This document shows positions 49,998 to 51,865 of a DNA stretch of 51,865 nt, in pieces. The stretch covers positions 1-51,865 of the forward strand of contig CADBWP010000017.1 in assembly GCA_902798365.1 (NCBI GenBank), written 5' to 3'. Under the pieces are notes generated by a model. The model saw only the letters and a list, made by a program, of their open reading frames with translations. It had not been told where the DNA came from and made no database searches. Positions within the stretch are counted from its first letter, which is position 1. Each line of letters begins with the position of its first letter. The DNA comes from an uncultured Ruminococcus sp. GTDB taxonomy: Bacteria; Bacillota; Clostridia; Oscillospirales; Acutalibacteraceae. A program made the position numbers and the translations under genes.

Positions 49998-50163
49998 TTA
50001 AGAATCCTCCTCAAATAATATATTATTTGGTCTTCCAACCACGGTAATTATACCATGTATGCAACTCAAATAGCATTACAATATTGTAACAATCGTTTTT
50101 TTACCCAATTTTCATCACAATAGACAAATCAACTGAATAATTAAACGATAATTTGCATGTTTA

Positions 50164-51621
50164 TTACTTATCGCTCTTATTTCCGCTTAACTTAAAGGAG
50201 TAATCCTTACCCGGGAAGATCGCGTTGAGCACGATACCCGCGATGGAAGCGACCGCAAGCGGAGACAGCGTGATGGTCGCGCTGCCTATGGGGAAGCTTA
50301 CCGAGTCCGAACCGAGACCGAGCGCAAGCACAAGGATGACCGCCGCTATGATAAGGTTGCGGCTCTTGGTGAAATCTACCTTGTTCTCAACAACGTTGCG
50401 CACGCCTATGGCTGAGATCATTCCGTAAAGCACAAGCGAAATACCGCCGATGATGCAGCTCGGGATGGTGCCGATTCTTGCCGATACTATCGGGAAGAAA
50501 GAGAACGCGGCTGCAAACCATGCGGCAATGCGGATGACCTTGGGGTCATATACCCTTGTAAGCGCCAAAACGCCCGTGTTTTCGCCGTAGGTGGTGTTTG
50601 CCGGAGCGCCGAACAGCGAAGCGATCGTAGTGGCAAGACCGTCGCCCGTGAGCGTAAGGTGCAGGCCGGGATCCTTTATGTAGTTTTTGCCGACCGTGGA
50701 GCTGATGGCGCTTATGTCACCGATATGCTCCATCATAGTCGCAAGAGAGATGGGCACTATTGCGATGATCGACGACAGGATGACCATTCCGTTTGACCAG
50801 TCAATGCCGCCGAACACGGTTTTGTCCCAATGGATCGGGAATGAAAGCAGGCAGTTATCGCCGAAAAGCTGACCGCTGCCGATGTTTGCAATAACCTCGC
50901 GCAGAGTGGTAAAGTCAAATATCGGGAGATACTTCACAACATTTCCCGCTGCGTCAAGCTCTGCTCCGCCCGAAAACAGCCACGGAACATCCTGAATAAG
51001 GTGCGGATTTGCCTCTGCTATATAAAACAGCGCAAGTCCCACTCCGTAAGAGATCGCCAGGCCGAGAATGATGGGGATTATCTTCATCATGCCCTTGCCC
51101 CAAATGTTGAAAATTATTATGACGGCAAGCGCCAAAACCGCCAAAAACCAGTTGGTTGAGCAGTTGGAGATCGCCGAGGGCGCAAGTCCCAGACCGATGG
51201 CTATTATGATGGGTCCCGTTACGACGGGCGGGAAAAACTTGATTACTCTTTCGATTCCGATCGCCTTGATTATAAGCGCGAGCACCAGATACACCAGACC
51301 TGCACAGGCAACGCCAAGGCAGGCATAAGGCAGCATGGCGTTGGGATCCGATCCCTCGGGAGCCATTGACTTTACTGCGGCGTAACCTCCGAGAAACGCA
51401 AACGAAGAGCCCAGAAACGCGGGAACCTTGAATTTTGTGAGCACGTGGAACAAAATTGTGCCCAAGCCCGCCATAAGCAGCGTAGTGGAAACGTCAAGTC
51501 CCGTTATCATCGGCACAAGTATGGTTGCGCCGAACATTGCAAACATGTGCTGGATACCGAGCACGAACATCTTTGGCCTGCCCAAGGTTCGCGCGTCGTA
51601 AATTCCGTCTTTATTGTCCAT
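50164..51621 (-). CDS. uraA: Uracil permease, NCS2 family
   Basis: A 485-residue nucleobase:cation symporter-2 protein with about 14 helices. The N-terminal FVLGIQHMFAMFGATILVP is the NCS2 helix-1 signature with the QH motif. AIVPISLATMMEHIGDISAIS carries the substrate-contact Glu, and FGAPANTTYGENTGVLALT is the helix-10 signature of uracil permeases (NTTYGEN). AAAGGGG precedes the ATG. No PyrR attenuator was recognised in the leader, which is filled by repeats. Uracil is the best substrate call; xanthine or other bases are less likely given the NTTYGEN motif. Confidence 0.94.
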   Translation of the reverse strand: MDNKDGIYDARTLGRPKMFVLGIQHMFAMFGATILVPMITGLDVSTTLLMAGLGTILFHVLTKFKVPAFLGSSFAFLGGYAAVKSMAPEGSDPNAMLPYACLGVACAGLVYLVLALIIKAIGIERVIKFFPPVVTGPIIIAIGLGLAPSAISNCSTNWFLAVLALAVIIIFNIWGKGMMKIIPIILGLAISYGVGLALFYIAEANPHLIQDVPWLFSGGAELDAAGNVVKYLPIFDFTTLREVIANIGSGQLFGDNCLLSFPIHWDKTVFGGIDWSNGMVILSSIIAIVPISLATMMEHIGDISAISSTVGKNYIKDPGLHLTLTGDGLATTIASLFGAPANTTYGENTGVLALTRVYDPKVIRIAAWFAAAFSFFPIVSARIGTIPSCIIGGISLVLYGMISAIGVRNVVENKVDFTKSRNLIIAAVILVLALGLGSDSVSFPIGSATITLSPLAVASIAGIVLNAIFPGKDYSFKLSGNKSDK

Positions 51622-51688
51622 ATTATACCCCTTTCTATAGTTGTTTAACCATCAAGCATAAACAATTCCCCTGCAACGGCGATATAGG

Positions 51689-51865
51689 CAACTTTACGTT
51701 TTTCGATAGCACATTAGGCTCCCCTGCGCTAAGGGGAGGCTTTTTGGTGCAGACAGATATGTTCTGTGCTTAAGTTGACGTCATTTCCCTTAACAAGCAA
51801 TGTCGTCAACTTAACGTTTTTAGATAGCGCGTTAGGCTCCCCTGCGCTAAGGGGAGCTGTCGCCG
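51689..51865. repeat. Direct repeats with hairpin in front of the permease gene
   Basis: Two direct repeats of about 50 bp (51689-51739 and 51808-51857) share AACGTTTTT, GATAGC and the palindrome CTCCCCTGCGCTAAGGGGAG. Between them 51770-51814 forms a long inverted repeat (TTAAGTTGACG / CGTCAACTTAA plus CATT / AATG inside). The window ends within the second palindrome's right flank (GAGCTGTCGCCG). No gene or permease promoter could be assigned in this stretch. Confidence 0.75.

Noticed and set aside
51622-51650. TATAAT directly before the uracil permease ATG as a -10 box
   Set aside because: It overlaps the AAAGGGG ribosome binding site, so it cannot set a usable transcript start; no -35 box is at the right distance.

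Overview
The window looks like a chromosomal segment of a spore-forming gut or rumen Clostridia member, most likely a Ruminococcus-like Oscillospiraceae. The signs are two proteins ending in type I dockerin modules, a large wall protein with EETTxAP linkers, a SpoIIID regulator, a clostridial SpoIID/peptidoglycan-binding protein, strong AGGAGG-type ribosome binding sites, TTG and GTG starts, roughly half GC by eye, and intergenic palindromic repeats. No phage, integrase, CRISPR array, rRNA or complete insertion sequence was seen. The lineage is inferred from gene content, not from a marker tree.

Layout, left to right. 0-3.1 kb: a tandem repeat, degV, an acyltransferase-3 gene and a rearranged tRNA locus in which the 5' half of a tRNA-Thr is joined to a tRNA-Tyr lacking its 5' acceptor strand. 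3.2-7.4 kb: a DUF5658-like membrane protein with an ABC-F ATPase, then a membrane protein with a cyclophilin-like lipoprotein. 7.5-11.8 kb: a 1402-residue surface protein with five cohesin-like beta-sandwich modules. 11.9-19.7 kb: galE and a compact housekeeping run alr-polA-phosphatase-rimI-tsaD-membrane protein, with a cyclophilin behind it. 19.9-21.5 kb: sodium/proline symporter. 21.6-24.1 kb: FHA-FHA-ABC ATPase, PP2C phosphatase and a 68-residue protein. 24.8-27.8 kb: zinc-ribbon membrane protein, a small protein, and a SpoIID/peptidoglycan-binding protein. 27.9-33.6 kb: radical SAM protein, trkA-trkH, apbE, dCMP deaminase. 33.7-36.7 kb: nagB, a left-handed beta-helix acyltransferase and glmM, translationally coupled and preceded by a complete glmS-type ribozyme. 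37-43 kb: HD hydrolase, BspA-like leucine-rich-repeat dockerin protein, NlpC/P60 endopeptidase. 43.2-47.1 kb: metF, a free-standing MetH reactivation domain, and metH. 47.2-51.6 kb: transglutaminase-like dockerin protein, spoIIID, a small membrane protein and a uracil permease.

Two dispersed repeat families shape the intergenic DNA. One is a MITE-like element (28-157 bp, terminal inverted repeats starting GGCAAYACCGCAYAATTCA) with 4-bp AT-rich target duplications visible at five of seven sites. The other is a roughly 140-bp imperfect palindromic repeat at the left edge, near 5.7 kb and near 24.5 kb. A third direct repeat sits at the right edge.

The most interesting observation is the glmS ribozyme in front of nagB rather than glmS. 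It suggests that GlcN6P controls an operon running fructose-6-P <-> GlcN6P -> GlcN1P -> GlcNAc1P, and that NagB may work in the biosynthetic direction here. Next come a possible cohesin/dockerin surface system, the FHA/ABC/PP2C signalling module, and the fused tRNA behind a consensus promoter.
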